The notes: generated by a model not told the origin, from the sequence alone. Numbered from the stretch's first letter, positions 29,073 to 37,870 are shown. The stretch is DNA of 64,000 nucleotides from Euryarchaeota archaeon UBA557 (GCA_002503285.1 DARI01000010.1:23261-87260), one strand, 5' to 3'. Program-made: numbers and translations.

Positions 29073-31946
29073 TTACTGAGTGCATAAACTCCTAATATGC
29101 CTAATTACTAAGTCATATGTGGGAATTGTATAATCTTCCAATGGAGGAGAAAATGGTACTGGAGTGTCTAAAGCCCCTATTACTACTGGAGGAGATTCTA
29201 AATTCCAGAATGTTTCTTCTAAGATTCTACTTGAAATCGTGTGAGCAAAACCGCCAGTCCACTGAGACTCTTGTAAGACTATTAATCTAGAAGTACGACA
29301 TACCGATTGAACGCAAGTTTTAGAATCGAAAGGTAATAATGTTCTCAAATCTATTACTTCTACTTCTATTTTTTCTTTTGCTACGTGTTTAGCAGCTTTC
29401 AATGCTACGTGCACCATTGCACCCCACGTAACAATTGTAATATCATTTCCTCCTCGAATAACTCTAGCTTGACCAATAGAATTTTGTCCATTTGCGAGTC
29501 TTTTGTGAACAGATTCGGTATTAACTAACTGATTAATATTATCACCCCATCCAGTAGTTCCCCCTCGTAATCCATAAAGCCCTAGATGCTCTAAGAATAC
29601 AACAGGATCGGGTAATGCATGCCCTTCAATTAGCATATCAAAGGCATCTTGAGGATTACTGGGGAATACAATAATCAGGCCTGGATCATTACTAAACCAT
29701 GATTCAATCATATTTGCATGAAATGGACCACTTCTAGTTTTTCCACCTAGAGGTATTCTGACAGTCAAAGGAACGCTTGCACCCCACCTCCAACGTAATT
29801 GTGCAGCATTATTCACCAATGCATTCATTGCAAGTGCTGCAAATCCTCCAAATTGAATTTCTGCGATGGGCCTCAAACCTCCTAATGCAGCACCTGTTGC
29901 AGAGTTGATTATTATGGATTCTGAAAGGGGCATATCGAGTAATTTGTCAGAATGTCCTTTTGCTTTTAATGATAAATTCATGCCAAATGCACCTGCAATT
30001 TCCATATCTTCCCCCATAAAAATTATATTTTCTGAATATTTATCTGCTAAAGCGACCATAGAATTCTGAATTGCGCGGCTAAATGTCCAAGAATTTGAAG
30101 CATCGGAAAATTTGATAAAATATTCTCCTGGGCTTAACGGTGATTGAGTCTTTTGACTATTAGATTTTAATCTATCAATTTGTTGGGTATGAGTGGGAGC
30201 ATCGGTAAAGGAGGTGATTCCCTTAGTAACGGTATACGCCTCTGGCCAAGGCATATGTTCCATTTCCTTCCGCGAATTTTTAACATATATTTCTTCCTTA
30301 GATTGTATATTTTCCAATTCTTTCTCGTTTACTCCTAAAGAAATCAATAAATTATGATGATTCGGTATTGGATCTTTTAATGACCAATAATTAAGAAGAT
30401 CACGCCCAACATAGCCAGGAGGGTTACCTGAAATCGCCCCTAAATACAAATCATCATGATGATGTGCGTGGCCGCATCCTCTCATAGTTTCAACATGTAT
30501 CAAAGTTGCACCCCCTCCATCTAATGAAAATTCCCTTGCAACTGCAGTAGATGAGAAAAATTGTGCAGGATCAGATCCATCAATTGTCCATGACGGAATT
30601 CCCATTGCGATTCCTTTGTCTCCATAGGTTTCCGAACCTGATTGACTTGCAGAAAACGTATCTAAGGCTATTTGATTATTTTGTATCATATAACATATTG
30701 GGAGGCCCCTCGCTCCGGCAAAATTCATTGCTTCCCAAAATTCTCCACTACTACTACAACCTTCTCCAACTGGTGCTAAATGAAACCTCTCTCGGTGTAA
30801 TCTATTGGATGCCAATGCAACTCCAGTCAATGTAGCACTTGCAATAGGCAAGGGTGCAGTTGGAGGCAAAATTCCTTTTTCCCAGTTTCCGATATGTAAA
30901 TCTCTACCTCCATAGCCGGAATGCCCTCCATCCATATAGGATCCAGATTTACCCATTTGTGCAGAAAATATTTCTAATGGAGTTTGCCCCATTGCTAGAG
31001 CTAAGCCGGTATCTCTAATCATAGGAGCTATGGCATCAGGAAAATCAATATTTTCTGAATTAGCATCATAATTATTCCTGAGTGCTGAAGCACAGGCTAC
31101 AATACCTTCTTGCCAAGTTGAACGGAAACCTTTGCCTGTAAATTTGCCACCATCAGGTAGGGATATACCATTTGTAAAAAGGTCTTTCAAGTGATCATCT
31201 AGAATTCTAGTTCTTAGCATCCATTTTTGCCAAGTTAATCTTTGATTCATTGTTATCGAATTTTTATGAGCCAATCTTCTAAGGCATAATGATATATCGA
31301 TTAAAAATCTAGAAGCCCTTCTTTTTAGAAATAAATTACCATCTCTTCGAGGTATAATTTCGCTTTCTCCAAGATTTAGAAAAGATGGATTGAATAATCG
31401 TTCTTCCAACGCATTATCTAGATTTTTAATAAAATTAATAGAAAAAGTATGAAATTCTTGACCATTAAATTCATCAATAGGATTAGATTTACTCCATAAT
31501 TCAGAAATTAAATTTAGATGGCCATCATGCCTTTCTGCAACAAATCTCAATAATTCATTTATTACCTCACTTTTACTTAATTTACTCGTAAATAATAAGG
31601 ATTTTTTGGGAATCCACGATTCACCCCAAATAGTTGGCATTACACTTTGCTTAGAATCCAGTGACTTGATGTCTAAATGGTCAATCTCCAAAAGTTTTTT
31701 ATTTCTCTGAGTTATTTCATGAGTTAATTGTTCATTTGTAACTGTTATGGGCCTTTCCCATATATTTACACTGCGATTTCTCCCTTGACCAGTATTTGAT
31801 CTATCAATTGTTACTCTCGCCCTCGTATGGCATTTTTCACACTGTCTGTCCAATTTTATAGTACTTTGATTACGAGTTTTCCAAATTTGATAATTATCAC
31901 AAAATGGGCATTGCCAAATGCCATGCCGGGCCACCACCATATGCAT
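29073..31946 (-). CDS. Single-chain 2-oxoacid dehydrogenase E1 (alpha and beta fused) with N-terminal zinc ribbon
   Basis: 957 residues. A zinc ribbon (Cys13, Cys16, Cys36, Cys39) opens an N-terminal region of about 235 residues of unknown function. The E1-alpha domain follows, with the thiamine diphosphate region PVGEGCSSSGEFWEAMNF and NNQIALDT. The E1-beta domain contains GEDMEIAGAFG, LDMPLSES and PVVFLEHLGLYG. It should decarboxylate a pyruvate-like or branched-chain 2-oxoacid. No E2 or E3 gene is in the window. Fused alpha-beta E1 chains are known in some bacteria; the zinc ribbon is unusual. Confidence 0.88.
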   Translation of the reverse strand: MHMVVARHGIWQCPFCDNYQIWKTRNQSTIKLDRQCEKCHTRARVTIDRSNTGQGRNRSVNIWERPITVTNEQLTHEITQRNKKLLEIDHLDIKSLDSKQSVMPTIWGESWIPKKSLLFTSKLSKSEVINELLRFVAERHDGHLNLISELWSKSNPIDEFNGQEFHTFSINFIKNLDNALEERLFNPSFLNLGESEIIPRRDGNLFLKRRASRFLIDISLCLRRLAHKNSITMNQRLTWQKWMLRTRILDDHLKDLFTNGISLPDGGKFTGKGFRSTWQEGIVACASALRNNYDANSENIDFPDAIAPMIRDTGLALAMGQTPLEIFSAQMGKSGSYMDGGHSGYGGRDLHIGNWEKGILPPTAPLPIASATLTGVALASNRLHRERFHLAPVGEGCSSSGEFWEAMNFAGARGLPICYMIQNNQIALDTFSASQSGSETYGDKGIAMGIPSWTIDGSDPAQFFSSTAVAREFSLDGGGATLIHVETMRGCGHAHHHDDLYLGAISGNPPGYVGRDLLNYWSLKDPIPNHHNLLISLGVNEKELENIQSKEEIYVKNSRKEMEHMPWPEAYTVTKGITSFTDAPTHTQQIDRLKSNSQKTQSPLSPGEYFIKFSDASNSWTFSRAIQNSMVALADKYSENIIFMGEDMEIAGAFGMNLSLKAKGHSDKLLDMPLSESIIINSATGAALGGLRPIAEIQFGGFAALAMNALVNNAAQLRWRWGASVPLTVRIPLGGKTRSGPFHANMIESWFSNDPGLIIVFPSNPQDAFDMLIEGHALPDPVVFLEHLGLYGLRGGTTGWGDNINQLVNTESVHKRLANGQNSIGQARVIRGGNDITIVTWGAMVHVALKAAKHVAKEKIEVEVIDLRTLLPFDSKTCVQSVCRTSRLIVLQESQWTGGFAHTISSRILEETFWNLESPPVVIGALDTPVPFSPPLEDYTIPTYDLVIRHIRSLCTQ

Positions 31947-31983
31947 CGCAATCGATGTTTATACAACAAATGTTCGGTTAACT

Positions 31984-32093
31984 GGTAATTATTATACCGC
32001 AAATTTTTTTAATTTATACATAATATTGGTAAATATTGCAATTTTAAAAAATTATACCACTATTAAAGAAAGTACTTGTAATTATAATACCAC
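31984..32093. repeat. Three near-copies of a GTGGTATAATAATT-like element upstream of the E1 gene
   Basis: Minus-strand copies lie at 32000-31987 (GCGGTATAATAATT), 32060-32050 (GTGGTATAATT) and 32093-32080 (GTGGTATTATAATT). The 149-nt gap holds no gene. The copies may be tandem promoters or operator sites for the E1 gene; chance similarity in AT-rich DNA is possible. Confidence 0.4.
31989..31996 (-). promoter_or_regulatory. Candidate TATA box of the E1 gene
   Basis: On the minus strand the element reads GCGG followed by TATAATAA. Its centre is about 46 nt before the ATG at 31946, giving a leader near 20 nt. The GCGG just upstream could serve as a BRE-like element. It is one of three near copies in this gap. 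Confidence 0.4.
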
Positions 32094-32095
32094 AA

Positions 32096-33220
32096 TTAAT
32101 ATTTTTTGACATTTGAGTCTATAGTATCTGACCAACTTAAGATCCCACCTTTGAGATTAAACACCGCATTTTTCTCCCAACCAGAGTTAAAAAGAAGTCT
32201 TTGTACGGATGCGGACCTTACTCCTGACCTACAATATATTACTAAATCTACATTTTTTGGTATTTCTGAAAATCTATCTGATATGTTTGAATGCTCGATT
32301 CTCAAATTAGTTCCAGAAATACTTGCTATTAGTTCCTCATCCGCCCTCCTAACATCCAAAAGGAACGGACGCCAGCCATTTTCTTTTTTATTTTTAAACT
32401 CAAGTGGCGTAATTTCTAATGGATTATTTTCATTATTACTCATACAATATTCAGCCTCCAAAGACAACTCAGTAACCAATGGTCTAGAGGCATTGCCATT
32501 AAATTTTAGTATCCTTGAAGACATATTTAAAGCGTTAAAAACTAATAATTTACCAGATAAAATATCTCCAATTTCAAGAATTATCTTGATAGCTTCCGTA
32601 GATTGTATAGAGCCAATGATTCCGGGGAGAACACCAAGGACGCCAGCTTCTGCACAATTTGGGGCTAGATCAATAGGCGGCATTTCAGGAAATAAATCTC
32701 TATAATTTAATCCCTTTTCTAAATTAAAAACTGAAACTTGCCCTTCAAATTGATGTATGCTACCAAATATCCAAGGTTTACCTAATATTTCACAGGCATC
32801 ATTAATTAGGTACCTAGTTGTAAAATTATCAGTACCATCAATTATTATATCAAATTGATTAATTAAATCTAATGCATTGGCCATATTAATTCTTGAATTA
32901 TATGCCGTAATTGAAATCTCAGGATTTAGATCCAATAACTTTTCTTTTGCCGATAATACTTTAGAAATACCTAAACTGCTAGTTCCGTGAATTACTTGCC
33001 TTTGGAGATTTGTAATTTCAACAATATCATCATCTATTATTCCTATTTTTCCAATTCCTGCTGCTGCCAAATACAATAAAGAAGGGGAGCCTAAGCCACC
33101 TGCTCCAACTACTAAAATTGATGAGTTTTTTAATTTTTCTTGACCTTTTGCTCCGACTTGGGGAAGAGTTAGATGCCTAGCATACCTAACTTTTTCAGAA
33201 TTGGACAATGGTTCACTCAT
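32096..33220 (-). CDS. E1-like adenylyltransferase with rhodanese domain (MoeB/ThiF-rhodanese)
   Basis: 374 residues. The nucleotide-binding motif VVGAGGLGSP is near 36, with NLQRQVIHG and DGTDNFTTRYL. APNCAEAG carries a conserved Cys. The C-terminal rhodanese domain has the active loop CRSGVRSA. Such proteins adenylate and thiocarboxylate small ubiquitin-like sulfur carriers (MoaD, ThiS, Urm1/SAMP). The CxxC zinc pairs of E. coli MoeB are absent; NYRDLFP replaces the first. No sulfur-carrier gene is nearby. It may supply sulfur for the molybdopterin needed by the hydroxylase encoded at 20-25 kb. Confidence 0.9.
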   Translation of the reverse strand: MSEPLSNSEKVRYARHLTLPQVGAKGQEKLKNSSILVVGAGGLGSPSLLYLAAAGIGKIGIIDDDIVEITNLQRQVIHGTSSLGISKVLSAKEKLLDLNPEISITAYNSRINMANALDLINQFDIIIDGTDNFTTRYLINDACEILGKPWIFGSIHQFEGQVSVFNLEKGLNYRDLFPEMPPIDLAPNCAEAGVLGVLPGIIGSIQSTEAIKIILEIGDILSGKLLVFNALNMSSRILKFNGNASRPLVTELSLEAEYCMSNNENNPLEITPLEFKNKKENGWRPFLLDVRRADEELIASISGTNLRIEHSNISDRFSEIPKNVDLVIYCRSGVRSASVQRLLFNSGWEKNAVFNLKGGILSWSDTIDSNVKKY

Positions 33221-33277
33221 GATTGGCGCAGATGGTGGCTAAATTTGTTCTCTTCGGTCAAAGGAATAAAAAAATAA

Positions 33278-33655
33278 TCATAATATAAATATCCTCAGAG
33301 AGGCTACAAACCAACCAGTAATTCCCCATGTCTTAGCGATTTTACTTGCAAGTACTGGTTCTATATCTAATTTTAAAAATTGATTTAAAATTCTCTTTAT
33401 GTAGTTTTGACCTAATGGATTATCGGCACGTGGAATCTTTCTAAATTTTCTTTCCATATCTGTTAAAATACAATAGCCGTCTCTGATAAACCAACAAATT
33501 TCTGTTAAGCCATAGAGAATAAATACTCCCCACCACATCCATTCATATGGCCCAATCCACATAAATGCACAAAAAATAGTAATAAATAGATGTAATAAAT
33601 AGAATAAATCTGCTATTCTATTATTTATCCAACTTATTTCAGTCTCACTTGACAA
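33278..33655 (-). CDS. Small membrane protein, DUF2784-like
   Basis: 125 residues with about three hydrophobic segments (ADLFYLLHLFITIFCAFMWIG, then a Trp-rich helix, then a C-terminal helix). The spacing of an initial ADxxxLLH motif and a later CILTDMERKFR resembles DUF2784 membrane proteins; I am not certain. It ends 58 nt before the MoeB-like start and follows trxB by 10 nt. Confidence 0.6.
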   Translation of the reverse strand: MSSETEISWINNRIADLFYLLHLFITIFCAFMWIGPYEWMWWGVFILYGLTEICWFIRDGYCILTDMERKFRKIPRADNPLGQNYIKRILNQFLKLDIEPVLASKIAKTWGITGWFVASLRIFIL

Positions 33656-33665
33656 TTGTGCACCC

Positions 33666-34595
33666 CTAATGCTGATCTTCTAACCATTTTTCAGCATCCA
33701 TGGCTGCTTGGCAGCCCATTCCTGCAGCAGTAATAGCTTGCCTATATCTTGTATCGACTACATCGCCTGCTGCAAAAACGCCGTGAATATTTGTCATCGT
33801 GTGCTCTTTGGTGAGTATGTATCCTGTTTCGTCAATCTCAATTTGCCCATCTAAGAATTTTGTTATTGGCTTATGTCCTATGGCAATAAATGCCCCAGAG
33901 CAATATATTTCTTCTATTTCTCCGTTCCTTGTATCTTCAAGAATTGCTCCTGATAGTCCTTTTTCATTAGAATTCCATGATTTTATAGATTTAAATGTCT
34001 TGATTTCAATTTTAGGATTATTAAATGCTCTTTCATACATCACTTTGGAGGCCTTAAAATTATCACTACGATGAATTATAGTCACTTTACTTGCAAATCT
34101 AGTCAAGAATGTGGCCTCCTCCATAGCTGAGTCTCCACCACCTATTACAAGTACTTCCTCATCCCTAAAAAACGCACCATCACAGGTTGCACAAGTACTG
34201 ATTCCCCTTCCTTTTTGCTCTTCCTCTCCTTCTGCCCCTAACCAGATTGATTCAGCACCAGTGCAAATTATTATCGATTTAGACTGGAAAATTTCTCCTT
34301 CAACCCAAACCTTGAATGGCCATTCAGAAAAATTAACTTTTTCTACATTTTTATCTTCGACCTCTAAACCAAATTTTTCAGCCTGTTCACGGAGTTGCAG
34401 CATCATTTCCGGACCACCAATGCCTTCAGGATATCCAGGGAAATTTTCAATATCCGAAGTAAGCATGAGTTGCCCTCCGGACATATATCCGGCAAACATC
34501 AATGGATCAAGTAACGCCCTAGCGGTGTAAAGGCCTGCTGTATAACCTGCTGGGCCGGAACCTATTATAATCACATTACGTATATTGTCGGCCAT
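33666..34595 (-). CDS. trxB: Thioredoxin reductase
   Basis: 309 residues, typical bacterial/archaeal low-molecular-weight TrxR. The FAD motif GSGPAGYTAGLYTARA is at the N-terminus, the redox-active CATCDG near 134, an NADPH motif VIGGGDSAMEEA near 150, and AAGDVVD with the FAD-binding C-terminal motif near 272. It should pass electrons from NADPH to a thioredoxin or glutaredoxin-like protein. No thioredoxin gene is adjacent; a glutaredoxin-like gene is at 41.7 kb. Confidence 0.96.
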   Translation of the reverse strand: MADNIRNVIIIGSGPAGYTAGLYTARALLDPLMFAGYMSGGQLMLTSDIENFPGYPEGIGGPEMMLQLREQAEKFGLEVEDKNVEKVNFSEWPFKVWVEGEIFQSKSIIICTGAESIWLGAEGEEEQKGRGISTCATCDGAFFRDEEVLVIGGGDSAMEEATFLTRFASKVTIIHRSDNFKASKVMYERAFNNPKIEIKTFKSIKSWNSNEKGLSGAILEDTRNGEIEEIYCSGAFIAIGHKPITKFLDGQIEIDETGYILTKEHTMTNIHGVFAAGDVVDTRYRQAITAAGMGCQAAMDAEKWLEDQH

Positions 34596-34639
34596 GTAAT
34601 ATCCAAAGGGGATTGTCTTTTGAACATTGACTAAAAAAA

Positions 34640-35038
34640 TTATTTTGACATCTCTACTATTGCATTTACTGCAGCCCTTGCATGAGGCTCTAATCTTGGA
34701 GAAATATGTTCCTTAAGGGCGCCTGGACCAATGATTCCTAGACCTATTGGTTTACCATATTTTAATTGGATATCAATTATAGATTTTATTACGGCTTGGC
34801 CCATCACTAAACCATGTTTAGTTTCTCCATTCTCTATTATTCCCAAAGTTATTGCAGCATTTAAATTACCAGAACTCAACATTCTATCTAGTGTAAGAGG
34901 AATTTCCATCGCCCCGGGAACCCATTTTATCTCAGATATCTCAATATCTTGAATATTGGATTCATCTTTAGCATAAGCCAACATTCTTTCGATTTGTTTT
35001 CTATGAAAGGAAGTACAAACGATACCTATTTTCATCAT
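34640..35038 (-). CDS. ribH: 6,7-dimethyl-8-ribityllumazine synthase (archaeal type)
   Basis: 132 residues. TSFHRKQIERML, KWVPGAMEIPL and IIENGETKHGLVMG match the archaeal short form of lumazine synthase, including the His of the active-site segment. It condenses the pyrimidine intermediate with the four-carbon unit made by RibB. The ATG at 35038 lies 1 nt past the ribE stop and is preceded by AAAGGTGAT; a start at 35053 would overlap ribE. Confidence 0.9.
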   Translation of the reverse strand: MMKIGIVCTSFHRKQIERMLAYAKDESNIQDIEISEIKWVPGAMEIPLTLDRMLSSGNLNAAITLGIIENGETKHGLVMGQAVIKSIIDIQLKYGKPIGLGIIGPGALKEHISPRLEPHARAAVNAIVEMSK

Positions 35039-35039
35039 A

Positions 35040-35660
35040 TCACCTTTTTTCAAAACGTGGCTGATTTTTTAGCATCTTAGATACCGTTGCCACCACTGCT
35101 TGAGTCATTGAATCAATTTCTATATTTACTTTACTACCTTTTATTTTTGATTTAATTGTAGTTCTTTCCAACGTTTCTGGAATTAGATGTATAGAAAAAT
35201 AATCATCATGTACTTCGCCGATAGTTAAACTAATTCCATCTATTGCAATATATCCTTTTTCCATAATAAAAGGTTTTAATTTATTATTTATTGATATTTC
35301 TAAGTCTACTCCTTCGCCAATTTTTTCATAATTATTAATCCATGCAGTGCTCATTATATGACCTGATAATATATGCCCTCCTAATTCATCACCGATTTTC
35401 AATGCCCTTTCTAAATTTACTTTATCTCCTGCTTGTAAATTTCCTAATGTAGATCGTTCTAAGGTTTCTTTTATAGCATCAAATGTCACAATAGTGCCTA
35501 TTTTTTTAACTACAGTCATACATACGCCATCGATTGATACGCTAGCTCCATTTTCTAAATTATTACTTCTTTTTCCCATATCTATAGAGATGCTGTTGAT
35601 AGTTTCTTTTTTTTCAATTATGGATACGGTCCCAATTCCTTGTATAATGCCAGTAAACAT
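35040..35660 (-). CDS. ribE: Riboflavin synthase, bacterial lumazine-binding type
   Basis: 206 residues from the ATG at 35660, which gives the canonical MFTGIIQGIG start. Two lumazine-binding repeats are visible: SIDGVCMTVV then GHILSGH in the first, and AIDGISLTIGEV near the end of the second. This trimeric bacterial/eukaryotic type differs from the archaeal riboflavin synthase, which is a relative of RibH. It dismutates two lumazines to riboflavin. The gene is tightly packed between ribL and ribH. Confidence 0.93.
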   Translation of the reverse strand: MFTGIIQGIGTVSIIEKKETINSISIDMGKRSNNLENGASVSIDGVCMTVVKKIGTIVTFDAIKETLERSTLGNLQAGDKVNLERALKIGDELGGHILSGHIMSTAWINNYEKIGEGVDLEISINNKLKPFIMEKGYIAIDGISLTIGEVHDDYFSIHLIPETLERTTIKSKIKGSKVNIEIDSMTQAVVATVSKMLKNQPRFEKR

Positions 35661-35661
35661 A

Positions 35662-36129
35662 CTAATCTTCCTCGTATGGTCCACCTTCATTACTTGGCCA
35701 AATACCTAAAATTTTCGCAATTATTTTTCTTGTTCCATCTAAGTCATCAGAAAGTCCTTCAACTCTTAAAACCTCAATTTTATCATATCCGTGTTTTATT
35801 AGGCCAGATTTTATAGAAGAAATTGAATGTTTCTGATCGTATCCCAATGCTATTTTATCTGGATTTATGGACTTCAATATCTCAAAAATTGGAATTTCTG
35901 GAGGATTCCCTATTATAGATATATCTACAGGTTTTAATCCTCCAACCATTCTTCGTCTTAAGTCATGATTAGTGATAGGTTCATGTTTACGTTTTCTAAC
36001 TGTTTCATCATGTGCAACTACAACTATTAATTCATCTCCAAGTGATTTTGCTTGTTCTAAATAGTGTAGGTGTCCAGCATGCAGTAAATCAAAAACTCCT
36101 ACAGCCATAACAGTTACCAATTGAATCAA
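35662..36129 (-). CDS. ribL: Archaeal FAD synthase (RibL type)
   Basis: 155 residues from a TTG start; an ATG at 36108 would give 148 but cuts into the first beta strand. The cytidylyltransferase-family HxGH motif is in VFDLLHAGHLHYL, and ISSIKS, near the middle, replaces the ISSTxI-type motif. Archaeal RibL transfers AMP to FMN. It is the only member of this cluster with a clearly archaeal-specific fold assignment besides RibH. It lies 11 nt after ribB and 1 nt before ribE. Glycerol-phosphate cytidylyltransferase is an alternative, but the riboflavin context favours RibL. Confidence 0.85.
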   Translation of the reverse strand: MIQLVTVMAVGVFDLLHAGHLHYLEQAKSLGDELIVVVAHDETVRKRKHEPITNHDLRRRMVGGLKPVDISIIGNPPEIPIFEILKSINPDKIALGYDQKHSISSIKSGLIKHGYDKIEVLRVEGLSDDLDGTRKIIAKILGIWPSNEGGPYEED

Positions 36130-36140
36130 TCCTTTTAATC

Positions 36141-36851
36141 TTAATTTATCTTAAAGGCTTCTAAGATATCTTTTCCCATTAACATAGGTATATCATGATT
36201 TTTCGCATATTCCATTGCATCAGATACAGATAATGCTCCATCTCCATCCGGTTGCAACATTTCTGCACCAATAGTACATGCAGAAAGGCCTGCTAAACGT
36301 GCTATTGAAACTGCTAGTTCAGTATGGCCTTGTCTAGAGCTTAATCCACCGGGAGATTCACGGCAAAGAGGTATGTGCCCGGGTGTACGAAATTCATCAC
36401 CAAGTAATTTCATAGCATCCTCATTGCTTGAATTTGAAGATAATAGCTCACTTGCCAGTTCTCCAAATCTACGAGTTGTCAATGCACGATCTTTATCAGT
36501 TATTCCAGTGAAGGTTTTTCTGTGATTCAATGAGAGTGTGAATGCAGATTTTGAGTCATATCTTAAATCATCAGTTATAAGTTCGCCCAATACGGGATTG
36601 GTTTCAACTAACTTGGGATTTGAATGAATATCTTGTAACCACGGTAATCCAAATAAATCACCAATTTCATTTCCTATTGCAAGAAAAAGTAGACCACCAC
36701 AATCCTGCCTTAATCTTCTTATTATTTTTGGAGTTGCGCATGATGCAGGCCATAAAAGATCTGTTTCTTGCTCCCTAAATGAAGAGTCGAAAATCATTAC
36801 GGGATTTCCCTTTGAGAATGCCTCAATCGCCGCGGCTATTACTGACTCCAT
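36141..36851 (-). CDS. ribB: 3,4-dihydroxy-2-butanone-4-phosphate synthase
   Basis: 236 residues from the ATG at 36851, which has GAGG just upstream and aligns with the usual RibB N-terminus (SVIAAAIEAFSKGNPVMIFDSS). Motifs are REQETDLLWPA, HRKTFTGITDKDRA, FRTPGHIPLCR and RQGHTELAVSIA, covering substrate and Mg2+-binding residues. It makes the four-carbon unit for lumazine. A longer ORF to 36944 exists but overlaps the divergent gene, so I prefer the shorter start. First gene of the rib operon. Confidence 0.88.
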   Translation of the reverse strand: MESVIAAAIEAFSKGNPVMIFDSSFREQETDLLWPASCATPKIIRRLRQDCGGLLFLAIGNEIGDLFGLPWLQDIHSNPKLVETNPVLGELITDDLRYDSKSAFTLSLNHRKTFTGITDKDRALTTRRFGELASELLSSNSSNEDAMKLLGDEFRTPGHIPLCRESPGGLSSRQGHTELAVSIARLAGLSACTIGAEMLQPDGDGALSVSDAMEYAKNHDIPMLMGKDILEAFKIN

Positions 36852-36926
36852 GGCCCTCGGAGAGCGTCCACATACCAATTCTTTTCGGTCAGAAAGTATC
36901 AATTCAGAATGTCTCTTCGGCCCATC

Positions 36927-37802
36927 ATGGTGAAAATAATTCAAGTTAAAGTTCCTCTAAAAATAGACTTGGCTGGAAGTTGGACCGATATACAACCATA
37001 TGCATCTGATTATGGTGGTGAAGTAGTTAATTTTGCAATTAATGTCAATATCAATTGCGAAATAGAAGTTGAAAATGGAAATTTAAAAAGAGTAAAATAT
37101 TCTACTGAAATGCCTATTGATTTAGAGCTAAAAACAACTGATGGAGTCGATTTTGAATTTTTAACAAAAATAACTGAAGGTATTAAATCTTTGGAGTATC
37201 TCAATAAATTTACTTACGAATTAGAGAATTTAATAAAAAATACTAGAAATATTCATGAGCCACGGATAAATTCCATAGGTGGATTTAATCATACTTTATT
37301 TCTAGGTAAAGAGATTGAACCTATGCCTTTTGAACCTATGAAATCGTCAAAAAATTGGTTAAAAAAACATTTTATTATCATTTATAGCGATATTGAAAAT
37401 AATCCAAGTGAAATCCATAAAGATGTATGGAATAGATATGAAAATAATGATGAAGAAGTTCTCAAAGGCTTGCACTGCATAAGGGCAGCGGCTAGAGTAA
37501 TGGCCAATGGCCTTCAAAAAGACCGTAGGGAATTGGTAGTCAATGCACTAAAGGAAATATCTGCAGGCATTGATTTGATAAGTCCTGAAATCCATAGACC
37601 ATTTAGAGATGTGATGGATCCATTGGTCAATAATAAAAGTGTAATAGCATGGAAGGCGCTTGGTTTAGACGGAGGAAAAACATTAGGGATATTGTGTTCA
37701 CCAAATGGAAAGGAAACTACCTTAGAGAGAATTGAGGAAATGGGATGGCAGAATATAGAATGGGATTACAACGAACATGGAATAAAAGTAGTTAAAAAAT
37801 AA
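36927..37802 (+). CDS. GHMP kinase homologue lacking the ATP-binding motif
   Basis: About 291 residues from the ATG at 36927 (297 from 36909). The N-terminus, VPLKIDLAGSWTDIQPYASDYGG, is like sugar kinases of the HddA/fucose kinase group. The HEPRINSIGGFNHTLFL segment corresponds to their IGxQDQYAAAFGG. The glycine-serine motif 2 (PxxxGLGSSSA) expected between them is absent and the spacing is 40-50 residues short; motif 3 is reduced to LGLDGGKTLGIL. It is probably a non-catalytic or strongly altered relative. It is divergent from ribB with an overlap or near overlap of starts. Confidence 0.7.
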   Translation: MVKIIQVKVPLKIDLAGSWTDIQPYASDYGGEVVNFAINVNINCEIEVENGNLKRVKYSTEMPIDLELKTTDGVDFEFLTKITEGIKSLEYLNKFTYELENLIKNTRNIHEPRINSIGGFNHTLFLGKEIEPMPFEPMKSSKNWLKKHFIIIYSDIENNPSEIHKDVWNRYENNDEEVLKGLHCIRAAARVMANGLQKDRRELVVNALKEISAGIDLISPEIHRPFRDVMDPLVNNKSVIAWKALGLDGGKTLGILCSPNGKETTLERIEEMGWQNIEWDYNEHGIKVVKK

Positions 37803-37839
37803 TTCATATATCAAAAATATCTAACTTTGGAATACCAAG

Positions 37840-37846
37840 TATAAAA
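37840..37846 (+). promoter_or_regulatory. TATA box of the subtilase-MFS fusion gene
   Basis: TATAAAA, centred about 28 nt before the ATG at 37871, consistent with a leaderless transcript. It argues for 37871 rather than 37856 as the start. Confidence 0.5.
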
Positions 37847-37870
37847 CGTCTTAATATGTCCGTACTTATT

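Noticed and set aside
34600..36130. FMN riboswitch in the riboflavin operon
   Set aside because: The genes are packed with 1-11 nt spacing and no leader long enough for an RFN element is present; riboswitches of this class are not expected in archaea.
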